Source: Chryseobacterium gleum (lineage in GTDB: Bacteria > Bacteroidota > Bacteroidia > Flavobacteriales_D > Crocinitomicaceae). Taken from it: a DNA stretch of 64,000 nt. The translations under genes were made by a program, and so were the position numbers. The notes beneath the pieces were generated by a model, which made no database searches, had not been told where the DNA came from, and saw only the letters and a program-made list of their open reading frames with translations. Where the stretch lies: the NCBI GenBank assembly GCA_945897565.1, contig CAMDFN010000004.1, forward strand, positions 52,964 to 116,963. Reading direction: 5' to 3'. Each line of letters begins with the position of its first letter. Position 1 is the first letter of the stretch. Of the stretch, positions 29,072-38,053 are shown in pieces.

Positions 29072-29100
29072 GCAAATATCTGAGCGCGCGCTGCGACTAT

Positions 29101-29514
29101 CTAGTTGGTCACTGGAGAATCTGAAGGGGTCAGGACTGTGCCTTTGATGGTGAGTACGATGGGGTCCCCGACATTTGAGAAAACTGTTATCGTTTTGGTA
29201 AAAGCCCCAACGCGCTTGGTGTCGTAGTGCACTTTAATGACCCCTTTTTTTCCTTTTCTAATAGGCGTTTCAGGACGATCAGCTGCCGTACAACCACAAC
29301 TAGTTTGGACATTTGTAATGACCGCAGCTTTTTTAGCGGTGTTTTTGAATTCAAAGATAAAGAGGTCTTCGGAGCCATAAGGGATGTCTTGACGCTCGAT
29401 TTCCAAAACAGCGAAGCGCAAAGTTGGCGGGGTAGTTTTTTTGCTTTTTTCGGTGGTTTGAGCAAATAAAAATTGAGAGAGGCATAAAAACAAAGAGAGT
29501 TGTAGCAGTTTCAT
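29101..29514 (-). CDS. DUF1573-domain secreted protein
   Basis: 137 residues. A signal peptide (about 1-18, ending FLFAQ) precedes an immunoglobulin-like DUF1573 domain. Typical features are FEFKNTAKKAAVITNVQTSCGCTAAD, with the conserved CGC, and GVIKVHYDTKRVGAFTKTITVFSN. The family is abundant in Bacteroidetes and lies in the periplasm or on the surface; its function is unknown. It stands alone, between valS and the NUDIX gene. The 88-base gap upstream has no clear -7 box. Confidence 0.88.
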   Translation of the reverse strand: MKLLQLSLFLCLSQFLFAQTTEKSKKTTPPTLRFAVLEIERQDIPYGSEDLFIFEFKNTAKKAAVITNVQTSCGCTAADRPETPIRKGKKGVIKVHYDTKRVGAFTKTITVFSNVGDPIVLTIKGTVLTPSDSPVTN

Positions 29515-29603
29515 GATGTAGTAATTAATGATTTAAGTACGAATTGGTTTTCTTGAACAAGTTTATAAAATTCAATGAGGTCAATAATAAAATTAACACA
29601 TTT

Positions 29604-30197
29604 TTAGCAAGAGGACGCTAATAATTCTCGCAAACCGGGGTAGGTTTGTTCCAAACGACCGCGCCATTCTTGATCTTTCAGCCAAAAAACTGCTTCAATT
29701 CCTTCTTCAGTTTGTGGATTCAGCGCTGCTTCTCCGAAAAATTGGAAGCGAAACCAGTGATTTTCTTTGAAAACAGAACGGTTTTTGAAGGGGTAAACAT
29801 GGTAGGTATTGGGGAGCTGTTCTCGCAATTCAAATGCTCCGTTTAAGCCTGTTTCTTCTTGAATTTCGCGGAGTGCTGCCGCAGCAAACCCCTCCCCTTT
29901 TTCAATTTTACCTTTGGGTAAATCGAGGTGCTCAAAACGATACATCCACAAAAAAGCGTCTTCATGCCCGCGCTGAACTAATCCGCCAGCTGTTTGCACG
30001 AACTTGAAATCCTTAAAAAAAGAAAACATAGCCAGCTTCGGATCAGCAGAAACAACCTGAAAATTGCGCTTTTGAACCGCGCGGGCTAGCTCTTCACAAG
30101 AAAGCGGGCGCTCAAAAGGCCAATTTGGCAAGTTTTGATCTGTTTCACTAAAAAAGATGTAACTCGATTCTATGAAAACTTTGTATTTTTGCAGCAT
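29604..30197 (-). CDS. NUDIX hydrolase
   Basis: 197 residues from ATG at 30197. The Nudix box GKIEKGEGFAAAALREIQEETGL fits GX5EX7REUXEEXGU and lies around 108-130. An N-terminal region of about 80 residues precedes it and is typical of the flavobacterial group, starting MLQKYKVFIES. The substrate is unknown; the family hydrolyses nucleoside diphosphate derivatives. Its start codon (30195-30197 complement) overlaps the pyrE ATG (30196-30198) head to head within CATG. The frame is open upstream to a TTG at 30245, but that would lie inside pyrE. Confidence 0.87.
   Translation of the reverse strand: MLQKYKVFIESSYIFFSETDQNLPNWPFERPLSCEELARAVQKRNFQVVSADPKLAMFSFFKDFKFVQTAGGLVQRGHEDAFLWMYRFEHLDLPKGKIEKGEGFAAAALREIQEETGLNGAFELREQLPNTYHVYPFKNRSVFKENHWFRFQFFGEAALNPQTEEGIEAVFWLKDQEWRGRLEQTYPGLRELLASSC
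30184..30191 (+). promoter_or_regulatory. -7 box of the pyrE promoter
   Basis: TATTTTTG is an exact TAnnTTTG match ending four bases before the ATG at 30196. It lies inside the coding sequence of the divergent NUDIX gene. This argues against an upstream ATG at 30172. Confidence 0.55.
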
Positions 30198-30852
30198 GAA
30201 TGTGAACAAAGATTTGAGCCTAAAGGTAGCAGAATTGCTGCTCAAAACAAAAGCAGTACGTCTTCAACCCGACAAACCCTTTACTTGGGCATCTGGCTGG
30301 AAGTCTCCAATTTACTGTGACAACCGCATCACACTCAGCTTTCCAGAAGTGCGTACCCACATCCGACAAGGCTATGCGCAAACTATTCTCGATAACTTCG
30401 GAAAACCAGATGTTATTGCGGGTGTTGCTACCGGTGGCATTGCACAAGGTGCACTCATTGCCCAAGAACTCGGCTTGCCATTTATTTATGTGCGCAGCGC
30501 CGCCAAAGGCCACGGCATGGAAAACCTCATTGAAGGCGCCTATCAAGAAGGACAGCGTGTTGTCGTTATCGAAGACCTCATTTCAACAGGTGGCAGCAGC
30601 TTGAAAGCTGTTGAAGCACTCCGCGCCGGCGGCCTCGATGTCAAAGGGCTAGTAGCCACATTTACGTATGGTTTTTCTTTAGCCGAACAACAATTTAACG
30701 CTGCCAATTGCCCGCATGTTTGCCTCACCGACTACAGCACACTTATCGCTGTTGCCACCAAAACTAACTACGTGAGCGCAGCAGACGAAGCAACCCTTCA
30801 TGCTTGGCGCAACAACCCCAGCACTTGGATGCAAGACGATCAAGTCCAATAA
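30196..30852 (+). CDS. pyrE: Orotate phosphoribosyltransferase
   Basis: 218 residues from ATG at 30196. It makes OMP from orotate and PRPP. The PRPP motif VVVIEDLISTGGSSL is at about 121-135, FTWASGWKSPIYCDNR near 30-45 is diagnostic for PyrE, and AAKGHGMENLIEG is the flexible loop. The in-frame ATG at 30172 would add eight residues but lies upstream of the -7 box. The gene is followed four bases later by an SRPBCC-like gene, a pairing common in Flavobacteriia. It is far from pyrRB in this window. Confidence 0.95.
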   Translation: MNVNKDLSLKVAELLLKTKAVRLQPDKPFTWASGWKSPIYCDNRITLSFPEVRTHIRQGYAQTILDNFGKPDVIAGVATGGIAQGALIAQELGLPFIYVRSAAKGHGMENLIEGAYQEGQRVVVIEDLISTGGSSLKAVEALRAGGLDVKGLVATFTYGFSLAEQQFNAANCPHVCLTDYSTLIAVATKTNYVSAADEATLHAWRNNPSTWMQDDQVQ

Positions 30853-30855
30853 GCA

Positions 30856-31263
30856 ATGCTCACGCTCAAAAGCCAAGACTTTACCATAAAAACCTCTGTT
30901 GAACAAGTGCAGCTATTCTTGTCAGAGACCAAGAACTATCAGCTCATTCTTCCTGAAAACCAAACATCAGATTTTCAGTCCACCCCTACTCAATTCAGTT
31001 TCAAAGCTGCCGGGCAAATCCATTTAACACTTGAAAAACAAGATGCAGATGCTTCGCTTCTTCATTTCAAGGGAGCGAGCAACAATCCTTTTTCCTTTGA
31101 TTTATTTGTTCGGATGCAACAAGTGCAAGACAGCACAATAGGCTACATAGAAATCAAGGCGGATGTCAATATGATGCTCAAAATGCTCATTGAAAAACCT
31201 TTGCAAAAACTACTCACCGAAATGGCGTTCAATCTTACTGCGCAATTACGTGCTGGGCAATAA
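30856..31263 (+). CDS. SRPBCC-like small protein paired with pyrE
   Basis: 135 residues, no signal peptide. The pattern of beta strands with a long C-terminal helix (LKMLIEKPLQKLLTEMAFNLTAQL) resembles START/SRPBCC lipid- or ligand-binding proteins. Homologues next to pyrE are familiar in flavobacteria, but their role is not known to me. It starts four bases after pyrE and is surely co-transcribed. Its last 18 bases overlap birA tail to tail. Confidence 0.7.
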   Translation: MLTLKSQDFTIKTSVEQVQLFLSETKNYQLILPENQTSDFQSTPTQFSFKAAGQIHLTLEKQDADASLLHFKGASNNPFSFDLFVRMQQVQDSTIGYIEIKADVNMMLKMLIEKPLQKLLTEMAFNLTAQLRAGQ

Positions 31264-31986
31264 ATATCGGATTTCCTGATTGGCAAAGCTTTGCACCGCA
31301 CCACTCACCTCCACTTGAAGTTCCCCTTGTGTATTTACCCCTAAAATTTTGCCTTCTATTTGGGTGTGGTCATTCTTTTCAAAGTAAAGAGATTGGTTTT
31401 TGAACCCCAAGCTAAGCTCAAACATGTTTTTGAGCTCAAAAAAATCTCCGTTGAGAAGCTGTTGTTGACCGTTGAGTAAATCAAGGTACTCCGATAGAAC
31501 AGTTAAGGGCTTGAATTGCTGACCCGTTAGTGCGAAGATACTCGAAGCACCCTGAATAGTTGGTGCTTCATTTACATTGATTCCGCAACCGAGAATACAC
31601 CATTCGAGTTGGTTGCCCTTCAATTGTTGTTCGATCAGGATACCTCCAACTTTACAGCCATCTGCATAGATATCATTGGGCCATTTGATTTGCGCATTGA
31701 GCCCAAAACGGAGCATGCATTGTTGCCAAATGAGCGCGCTATACCAGGAGAGGCGAATTTGCTCGTCTAGGGAATATTTTGGTTTAAAGGCAATGCTAAA
31801 CATCAAATTTGATGCACTGACAGACTGCCATGAATTACCGCGTTGCCCCCTGCCCATTGTTTGATAATCTGCCATAATTACCGAACCATCTTGACAACTT
31901 CCTTGTTGTATAAGATTGGCAGCATAATTGTTGGTAGAATCTACCGATGCTAACTGAATAAAAACAGAACCGAATTTGGTCATCAT
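31246..31986 (-). CDS. birA: Biotin--[acetyl-CoA-carboxylase] ligase
   Basis: 246 residues from ATG at 31986 (a second ATG follows at once; a TTG at 31995 is in frame). It attaches biotin to the acetyl-CoA carboxylase carrier protein. The biotinyl-AMP motif GRGQRGNSW is at about 46-54 and KWPNDIYADGCKVGGILIE at about 98-116. There is no N-terminal helix-turn-helix, so it is the monofunctional form and not a bio repressor. A well-spaced promoter lies upstream. It overlaps the SRPBCC-like gene tail to tail. Confidence 0.94.
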   Translation of the reverse strand: MMTKFGSVFIQLASVDSTNNYAANLIQQGSCQDGSVIMADYQTMGRGQRGNSWQSVSASNLMFSIAFKPKYSLDEQIRLSWYSALIWQQCMLRFGLNAQIKWPNDIYADGCKVGGILIEQQLKGNQLEWCILGCGINVNEAPTIQGASSIFALTGQQFKPLTVLSEYLDLLNGQQQLLNGDFFELKNMFELSLGFKNQSLYFEKNDHTQIEGKILGVNTQGELQVEVSGAVQSFANQEIRYLLPST

Positions 31987-32002
31987 GAAAATCAAGAGGA
32001 TT

Positions 32003-32035
32003 CAAATTTATCAGTTAGTTTTGTAATAGAAACAA
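32003..32035 (-). promoter_or_regulatory. birA promoter, -33 and -7 elements
   Basis: On the minus strand a TTG (complement of 32033-32035) is followed after 22 bases by TAAATTTG (32010-32003), an exact -7 match. The box is 16 bases from the birA ATG and interleaves with the divergent rsfS promoter. Confidence 0.6.
32016..32023 (+). promoter_or_regulatory. -7 box of the rsfS operon
   Basis: TAGTTTTG is an exact TAnnTTTG match 16 bases before the rsfS ATG. It lies between the -33 and -7 elements of the divergent birA promoter, so the two cannot easily be occupied together. Confidence 0.5.
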
Positions 32036-32039
32036 ATCA

Positions 32040-32414
32040 ATGGCAAAAAAGAAAAAATTAGAGCCCTCAGCGTTGCTCGTCGACGCAATTATTGAAGGGA
32101 TGCAAAATAACAAAGCGCAAGACATCACCATTCTCGACCTCCGCGAACTAGACAGCGCAGTATGCGACTTCTTCGTTATTTGTAGCGGCGAATCCAGCAC
32201 ACAAGTAGATGGTATTGCTAGCAATGTGCAGCGCAATACACGTAAAGAACTCCAAGAAAAACCTTGGCACACAGAAGGAAAGTCTAATTCCGAATGGGTT
32301 TTGCTAGACTACATCGATGTTGTTTGTCATATTTTTTACAAAGACGCACGCTCCTTCTATGACATCGAAGACCTCTGGGCCGATGCCAAACGTACCGATC
32401 TACCCAACTTATAA
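32040..32414 (+). CDS. rsfS: Ribosome silencing factor RsfS
   Basis: 124 residues of the RsfS/Iojap family, which binds ribosomal protein L14 and blocks subunit joining when nutrients are low. The core has KAQDITILDLRELDSAVCDFFVICSG and a C-terminal WVLLDYIDVVCHIF...YYDIEDLW-type ending (here SFYDIEDLWADA). ftsH begins 12 bases downstream, the usual flavobacterial order. Confidence 0.95.
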   Translation: MAKKKKLEPSALLVDAIIEGMQNNKAQDITILDLRELDSAVCDFFVICSGESSTQVDGIASNVQRNTRKELQEKPWHTEGKSNSEWVLLDYIDVVCHIFYKDARSFYDIEDLWADAKRTDLPNL

Positions 32415-32425
32415 TCTCCATCAAC

Positions 32426-34456
32426 ATGTCTGAAGAAAAAAGAAAAAACCCTTTTTCCGTCTACTGGATTTACATCGCGTTTGTACTTGTATTGGTCAGC
32501 ACGCACCTCTACATCAACAGCGAAACCACCACCACCATCAAATATAAAGAAACGCTCCTCGACCTCGTAGAAGCAAAAGGGGTAAAGCAAGTCAAAATCG
32601 TGAACCAAAGTACGGCTAGATTCCAGTTGCGTAAAAGCGCTACTGCATATATCAACAGCCGCAAAGACCTCGACTTTCCAAAATTGCGCAAGTTATTGGT
32701 CAACAAAAACGCACAGCCTTCCAAAATTGTATTTGAATTAGAAAATATTGGCAATCACGCCAATTTTGAAAAATCATTGGATGAGCGTGGGTACCACGAC
32801 TACGAAAATATCATAGAAACCAACTGGATTGCTCAAATTCTTGGTTACTTATTGCCATTTGGCATCATCGTATTGATCTGGATGTTCGTCATGAGACGCA
32901 TGTCTGGAGGCGGCGGTGGCGGTGGCGGCGGAAGTCAAATTTTCAATATTGGCAAGTCTCGTGCGCAGGTCTACGAAAAAGGGAAAAGCACCAACATAAC
33001 CTTTAAAGATGTCGCTGGTCTAGAGGGTGCCAAAGAAGAAATCGTCGAAATTGTAGAGTTTCTCAAAAACCCCAAAAAATATACCGAGCTTGGGGCCAAA
33101 ATTCCGAAAGGCGCCTTACTTGTAGGCCCTCCAGGAACTGGAAAAACGTTGTTGGCCAAAGCTGTTGCAGGCGAAGCCAAAGTACCCTTCTTCTCGCTCT
33201 CAGGATCAGATTTCGTTGAAATGTTCGTTGGGGTTGGTGCCTCTCGCGTTCGCGACCTCTTCCGACAAGCCAAAGAAAAAGCACCCGCTATTATCTTTAT
33301 TGATGAAATCGACGCTATTGGCCGTGCCAGAGGAAAAAACAACGGGTTCAATACCAACGACGAACGCGAAAACACCCTCAATCAGCTATTGACCGAAATG
33401 GATGGCTTTGGCACCAACTCAGGTGTAATTATCTTAGCTGCAACCAACCGTGCAGATGTGCTCGATAGCGCCTTAATGCGTGCAGGTCGTTTTGACCGTC
33501 AAATTTATGTCGACATGCCAGACCTCAACGAGCGCAGGGCTATTTTTGGCGTACACCTCAAGCCTATCAAAATTTCGACAGAAATCGACGTCGAGTTCTT
33601 GGCCAAACAAACACCTGGCTTCTCTGGAGCTGATATCGCCAATTTATGCAACGAAGCTGCACTCATCGCGGCGCGTCACAACAAAACGCAAGTCGAAAAA
33701 CAAGACTTCTTAGACGCCGTTGACCGCATCATTGGTGGCTTAGAAAAGAAAAACAAAATCATCACCCCCGAAGAAAAGAAAACAATTGCCTACCACGAAG
33801 CTGGCCACGCTGCTGTTTCTTGGTTGCTGCAATATGCAAATCCTTTGGTGAAAGTCACAATTGTGCCGCGTGGTCAGTCTTTAGGTGCAGCGTGGTACCT
33901 ACCAGAAGAACGCAGCATTACCACTACCGAACAACTCCTCGATGACATGTGTGCCACCCTAGGCGGTCGTGCGGCTGAGCTGCTTACGTTCAAACGCATT
34001 TCTACAGGCGCGCTGTCAGATTTAGAGCGCGTGACCAAACAAGCTTACGCCATGACCTCCATTTATGGTCTCAACGAACGCGTTGGCAACATCTCCTTCT
34101 ATGATTCTCAGGGCCGCGATACCTTTACCAAACCTTATTCAGAAGACACAGCAAAGGTCATCGACGAAGAAGTCAGTAAACTCATTGAAAGTCAGTACCA
34201 ACGTGCGCTGCAATTACTCGGAGAAAACCAAGACAAACTTGCTCAACTCGCAGATCGCCTTCTTACTTCTGAAGTCATCTTCAAAGAAGACCTCGAAGCG
34301 ATTTTTGGCAAGCGCCAATGGGATCCAATTGAAGAAGTTGTCGCTGAGATAGCCACAACTTCAGAAGCACCTGTTGCTACAGAAGATAGCGCTACCGAAG
34401 AAAATAGTACTGCTCAGCAAACGGAAGATTCCGAGGAACCAACAGCCAACGCATGA
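32426..34456 (+). CDS. ftsH: ATP-dependent zinc metalloprotease FtsH
   Basis: 676 residues, membrane-bound hexameric AAA+ protease. Two membrane helices (about 11-30 and 133-155) bracket a periplasmic domain. A Gly-rich linker (about 162-172) precedes the ATPase. Walker A is [14 protein letters not shown] (about 233), Walker [13 protein letters not shown], and the SRH ends in AGRFDRQI. The zinc motif HEAGHA is near 457. The acidic C-terminal tail ([13 protein letters not shown]...) is typical. The last four bases overlap cdsA (ATGA). Confidence 0.98.
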   Translation: MSEEKRKNPFSVYWIYIAFVLVLVSTHLYINSETTTTIKYKETLLDLVEAKGVKQVKIVNQSTARFQLRKSATAYINSRKDLDFPKLRKLLVNKNAQPSKIVFELENIGNHANFEKSLDERGYHDYENIIETNWIAQILGYLLPFGIIVLIWMFVMRRMSGGGGGGGGGSQIFNIGKSRAQVYEKGKSTNITFKDVAGLEGAKEEIVEIVEFLKNPKKYTELGAKIPKGALLVGPPGTGKTLLAKAVAGEAKVPFFSLSGSDFVEMFVGVGASRVRDLFRQAKEKAPAIIFIDEIDAIGRARGKNNGFNTNDERENTLNQLLTEMDGFGTNSGVIILAATNRADVLDSALMRAGRFDRQIYVDMPDLNERRAIFGVHLKPIKISTEIDVEFLAKQTPGFSGADIANLCNEAALIAARHNKTQVEKQDFLDAVDRIIGGLEKKNKIITPEEKKTIAYHEAGHAAVSWLLQYANPLVKVTIVPRGQSLGAAWYLPEERSITTTEQLLDDMCATLGGRAAELLTFKRISTGALSDLERVTKQAYAMTSIYGLNERVGNISFYDSQGRDTFTKPYSEDTAKVIDEEVSKLIESQYQRALQLLGENQDKLAQLADRLLTSEVIFKEDLEAIFGKRQWDPIEEVVAEIATTSEAPVATEDSATEENSTAQQTEDSEEPTANA

Positions 34457-35274
34457 TTGGAAATCTAGGGCAACGCATGATCACTGGTGCTGTTTTTGGC
34501 ACCCTTGTTATCGGCTCTATGCTCTGGAATCCTTATGTTTTTGCACTTGTATTTTCTTTTTTTATGGTGGTTGGTTTATGGGAGTTTTACAACTTTTTTA
34601 AAGCACACCAAATTGTACAGGTTTCTAATGAAATAGGTATTTTCATCGGGATATTTATTTACATTCTTTTAGTTGGCATCAGCTTTGAATGGTTCTCGGT
34701 GATCTCTCTAAGCCTCATTTTTCCATTGTTTTTTACGCTCATCCTCAATGAGCTCTGGGCCAAACACGAGCATCCACTGCTCAATATCTCCGTATTGGTT
34801 TTCGGCATCATCTATGTTGTTGGGCCATTTTACCTGAGCATCGATTTACATGTCCGCGACACCTCTCTCCTCCCAAAAGTACTCGGCATGTTTTTGCTCA
34901 TCTGGACAAACGATTCCTTTGCCTATTTTACTGGAAGAGCTCTTGGTAAGCACAAATTATTTGAGCGCATTTCACCAAAAAAAACCTGGGAAGGGACTTT
35001 AGGCGGTTTTCTTTTCACCTTATTGTTAGGGTTCATAATTGGTGCATATATCAACCAAGGCGAGGTTCTTTTTTGGATGGTCTCCGCTCTGATTATTGCA
35101 CCCGGAGCTATCCTAGGTGACTTATTAGAATCACTTTTTAAACGCAGCTTAAACATAAAGGATAGTGGACGCATTCTACCCGGTCACGGTGGCGTTTTGG
35201 ACCGCTTTGATGCCGCTCTTTTTGCGATTCCATTTTTCTATTGTTGGTCAATAATCTATCTTTACTGGAAATGA
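34453..35274 (+). CDS. cdsA: Phosphatidate cytidylyltransferase
   Basis: 273 residues with about seven membrane helices. It makes CDP-diacylglycerol from phosphatidate and CTP. The conserved block FERISPKKTWEGTLGG and the C-terminal signature KRSLNIKDSGRILPGHGGVLDRFDA are present. It overlaps ftsH and psd by four bases each (ATGA), so the genes are translationally coupled. Confidence 0.96.
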   Translation: MIGNLGQRMITGAVFGTLVIGSMLWNPYVFALVFSFFMVVGLWEFYNFFKAHQIVQVSNEIGIFIGIFIYILLVGISFEWFSVISLSLIFPLFFTLILNELWAKHEHPLLNISVLVFGIIYVVGPFYLSIDLHVRDTSLLPKVLGMFLLIWTNDSFAYFTGRALGKHKLFERISPKKTWEGTLGGFLFTLLLGFIIGAYINQGEVLFWMVSALIIAPGAILGDLLESLFKRSLNIKDSGRILPGHGGVLDRFDAALFAIPFFYCWSIIYLYWK

Positions 35275-35936
35275 TGACTTTTCACCGCGAAGGACGCTCT
35301 ATCATGCTTGGAAGCATGGTTGTATTTTTGGGCTTGAGTGCCCTAAATTATTATTTTTTAGCCTGCTCAATTTTCGGTCTTTTCTTGTTTCTCGAAATTG
35401 GATTTGTGGTTTTACTATACCTCATCATCCAGTTTTTCCGCATCCCTAATAGAACTTGCGTAGGTGGTCTGCAGGATATCATGTGCCCGGCAGACGGCAA
35501 AGTAGTTGTCATTGAAGAGGTCGAAGAAACCGAATATTTCAAAGACAAACGCATTCAGGTTTCTATTTTTATGTCTCCTTTGAATGTACATGCCAATTAC
35601 TATCCAATTGCAGGCGAGGTCAGTTATACCAAATACCATTCGGGTTTGTTTTTAGTTGCTTGGCACCCGAAAAGCAGCACAGACAATGAGCGCAGCACCT
35701 GTGTAGTCAAGCACGCTAGCGGAACAGAAATCTTATTTCGTCAAATTGCAGGTGCCTTAGCGCGCCGTATTTGTTATTACGCCCAAATTGGCGATAAAGC
35801 AACTCAAGGTGAAGAATTTGGATTTATCAAATTTGGGTCTCGCGTCGATTTATTCTTGCCAATAGGCACGAAAATTGATGTAGTGCTCGGACAAAAAGTA
35901 CAAGCCAAACTCACAAAGCTTGGTACTTTAAAATAA
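35271..35936 (+). CDS. psd: Phosphatidylserine decarboxylase, short (PSD-like) type
   Basis: 221 residues from ATG at 35271, which overlaps the cdsA stop; an upstream in-frame TTG at 35241 is inside cdsA and rejected. Two N-terminal hydrophobic segments are followed by the catalytic domain with MCPADGKVVVIEEV and FMSPLNVHANYYP. The self-cleavage site that yields the pyruvoyl group is the Gly-Ser of KFGSRVDLFLP near residue 190. With CdsA it forms the phosphatidylethanolamine route; phosphatidylserine synthase is not in the window. Confidence 0.94.
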   Translation: MMTFHREGRSIMLGSMVVFLGLSALNYYFLACSIFGLFLFLEIGFVVLLYLIIQFFRIPNRTCVGGLQDIMCPADGKVVVIEEVEETEYFKDKRIQVSIFMSPLNVHANYYPIAGEVSYTKYHSGLFLVAWHPKSSTDNERSTCVVKHASGTEILFRQIAGALARRICYYAQIGDKATQGEEFGFIKFGSRVDLFLPIGTKIDVVLGQKVQAKLTKLGTLK

Positions 35937-35948
35937 TTTGTAACTTTA
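35920..35948 (+). promoter_or_regulatory. Promoter of the small secreted protein gene
   Basis: A TTG at 35920-35922, inside the psd end, is followed after 18 bases by TAACTTTA, one base off the -7 consensus. It ends 14 bases before the ATG at 35963 and would give this gene its own transcript. Confidence 0.45.
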
Positions 35949-35962
35949 TAAAAAAAAACGCC

Positions 35963-36181
35963 ATGAAAAAAGTATTTGTAGCTATTGCCCTTACCACATT
36001 CGTTGGTTCTATGGCAAGCACAGCTTATGCAGCTGTAAACGGAACGCAAATCGTTAAAAAAGACGACGACAAGCGCAAAAAGAAAAAGAAAAGCGGTAGC
36101 TGCTGCTCTTCAAGCTCTACACAAAAATCTTGCTCTTCAAGCAACACGACTCAAAAGTCTTGTTCTGGAGAAAAGCACTAA
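35963..36181 (+). CDS. Small secreted Lys/Ser/Cys-rich protein of unknown function
   Basis: 72 residues. A clear Sec signal peptide (about 1-23, ending STAYA) leaves a mature part of about 49 residues. This begins with a short neutral segment, then a very basic stretch KKDDDKRKKKKK, then repeats of Ser/Cys with QKSCSS units. There are five cysteines, including a CC pair, and the tail ends in EKH. No family is recognised. It could bind metals, anionic polymers or form disulfide-linked multimers; that is speculation. It has its own likely promoter and a strong terminator, so it may be highly expressed. Confidence 0.8.
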   Translation: MKKVFVAIALTTFVGSMASTAYAAVNGTQIVKKDDDKRKKKKKSGSCCSSSSTQKSCSSSNTTQKSCSGEKH

Positions 36182-36203
36182 TTTCAGTTGCTTCTTGTAA
36201 CGC

Positions 36204-36231
36204 AAAAAGCCGGCTCACGCCGGCTTTTTTT
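36204..36231 (+). terminator. Rho-independent terminator, possibly bidirectional
   Basis: Stem AAAAAGCCGGC / GCCGGCTTTTT with a TCAC loop at 36215-36218, followed by T to 36231. The A-run on its left could also serve the convergent acyl-CoA synthetase gene, which ends at 36248. Confidence 0.88.
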
Positions 36232-36247
36232 ATGTCTCATTCATGCG

Positions 36248-38014
36248 CTAGGCACTATATATTTCTTGGTATTGAACTTGGTATTTTTCCAATATTTTTT
36301 TGCGCTTGAACTTGAGCGTTGGAGTGAGTTCACCTCCTTCAATTGTGAATTCTTGCCCTAAGAGCTTGACTTTTTTGAGTTGCTCCCAAGAACCGTATTC
36401 TTTGTTAATGGCTGCAATTTCTTTATTGATGCGATCCACTAAAGTTTGGTTCACAATAATTTGCTCATGAGATAACTCTGAAAAATTGAGATCATGACGC
36501 AGTGCCCATTCTTTGACAAATGCAAAATTGGGTACAATAAAAACGGCCGGGAATTTTTCTCCCTCACCAATAACCATAGCTTGTTCAATCAGACGAGATT
36601 GTTTCAAGCGATTTTCCATCGCTTGTGGCACAATATACTTCCCGCCTGAGGTCTTGAAAATCTCTTTTTTGCGATCGGTAATCTTCAAAAACTTCCCTTC
36701 TTGGAAGGTGCCGATATCGCCAGTACAAAACCAACCGTCGGCATCAAATACTTCATTAGTAGCTTCTTGATTTTTATAATAACCCATCATGACGTTTGGC
36801 CCCTTCACGAGGATTTCACCATCTGCTGCGATTTTGACCTGAACGTTGTCTACTAGGGGGCCAACAGAGCCTATTCTGATGCCCGTATTGAAGTTATTGA
36901 CCGTTACTACCGGAGAAGTTTCGGTGAGGCCATAACCTTCCAAAATAGGAATGTCTGCTGCCAAAAATATCCGAGCCAAACGCGGTTGTAGCGCTGCAGA
37001 ACCAGAGGCAATTGCTTTGACATTGCCACCGAGAGCCTCTTGCCATTTTGAGAAAATAAGTTTGCGCGCAATGGCCAATTTCACTTTATAAAATATAGAT
37101 TTCCCGATGACGTCGTAGTCCTCTGCGACGCCAACAGCCCAGAAGAACAGACCACGCTTGACACCGCTAAGCTCTTCGCCTTTGGCCATGATTTTATCGA
37201 AAACTTTTTCGATCAGGCGAGGTACAGCAGAAAATACATCTGGCTTCACTTCTCTGATGTTGTCACCGATGGTGTCCATGGATTCGGCAAAATGAATAGA
37301 ACAACCGATGTACATATAGAGGTAGTGAAGCATGCGCTCGTAAATATGACAAACAGGCAAAAAGCTCAATACCTTGGAGTTTTTATCGGCAGGAATAGGA
37401 TCTATACACGCCGCTACTGTGGAGAGTATATTGGCATGCGAAAGCATGACACCTTTTGGATTACCTGTTGTTCCTGAGGTGTAAATGATGGTTGCTAAAT
37501 CAGCAGTTTTGACCTCGCGCATGCGCAGCTCTACGGCCTCCACTTCAGTTTGACCTTTTGTGGCTTCTATTGCAGACCAATGCGGGCAGTTGGGCAGCTG
37601 GTCAAAAGAAAACAAATGCTTAAGACTAGGCACATCATTTCTGACTGAAGTAATTTTGTCTACCAATTCTTGGTTGGAAACCACACAGATTTCTACCCCT
37701 GCATCATTGAGAATGAAACGGTAATCAGCTTCTGAAATATTGGGGTAAAGCGGCACGAGAATGGCGCCCACTTGCTGAACGGCAATATCGAGTACATTCC
37801 ATTCAAAACGATTTGAGCTCGCGACAGCCACGCGGTCACCAGCCTGAACGCCCATGGAAATTAGGCCACGAGAGACGTTCATAGCGGCATCTAGAAAGGC
37901 AGAGGTAGAGAGCGGAACCCAAATTCCATTTGTCTTGGTGACAAACATGTTGGGATTGGGGTAATTCTTGAGCTGATGTCTAGGGACATCAAATAAGCGA
38001 TCTATAGTTAGCAT
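36248..38014 (-). CDS. Long-chain fatty acid--CoA ligase (AMP-binding)
   Basis: 588 residues from ATG at 38014, starting MLTIDRLFDVP; the open frame continues to a TTG at 38053, which is less likely. The AMP motif IIYTSGTTGNPKGVMLSH is near 175, with YGLTETSPVV, GWFCTGDIG and the ITDRKKEIFKTSGGKYI hinge region. It activates fatty acids to acyl-CoA through acyl-AMP. The C-terminal Lys in LTPTLKFKRKKIL is as expected. It lies downstream of the anion symporter gene on the same strand. Confidence 0.94.
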   Translation of the reverse strand: MLTIDRLFDVPRHQLKNYPNPNMFVTKTNGIWVPLSTSAFLDAAMNVSRGLISMGVQAGDRVAVASSNRFEWNVLDIAVQQVGAILVPLYPNISEADYRFILNDAGVEICVVSNQELVDKITSVRNDVPSLKHLFSFDQLPNCPHWSAIEATKGQTEVEAVELRMREVKTADLATIIYTSGTTGNPKGVMLSHANILSTVAACIDPIPADKNSKVLSFLPVCHIYERMLHYLYMYIGCSIHFAESMDTIGDNIREVKPDVFSAVPRLIEKVFDKIMAKGEELSGVKRGLFFWAVGVAEDYDVIGKSIFYKVKLAIARKLIFSKWQEALGGNVKAIASGSAALQPRLARIFLAADIPILEGYGLTETSPVVTVNNFNTGIRIGSVGPLVDNVQVKIAADGEILVKGPNVMMGYYKNQEATNEVFDADGWFCTGDIGTFQEGKFLKITDRKKEIFKTSGGKYIVPQAMENRLKQSRLIEQAMVIGEGEKFPAVFIVPNFAFVKEWALRHDLNFSELSHEQIIVNQTLVDRINKEIAAINKEYGSWEQLKKVKLLGQEFTIEGGELTPTLKFKRKKILEKYQVQYQEIYSA

Positions 38015-38053
38015 ACAATAGGTTTGGTTCCGAAAATAGGAATTTTGTTTCAA

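Noticed and set aside
30172..30195. Upstream ATG for pyrE
   Set aside because: It lies upstream of a perfect -7 box that ends four bases before the ATG at 30196.
32909..32935. Possible tandem repeat of GGC/GGT triplets
   Set aside because: It encodes the glycine-rich linker of FtsH, common in Bacteroidetes, and is not a mobile or regulatory repeat.
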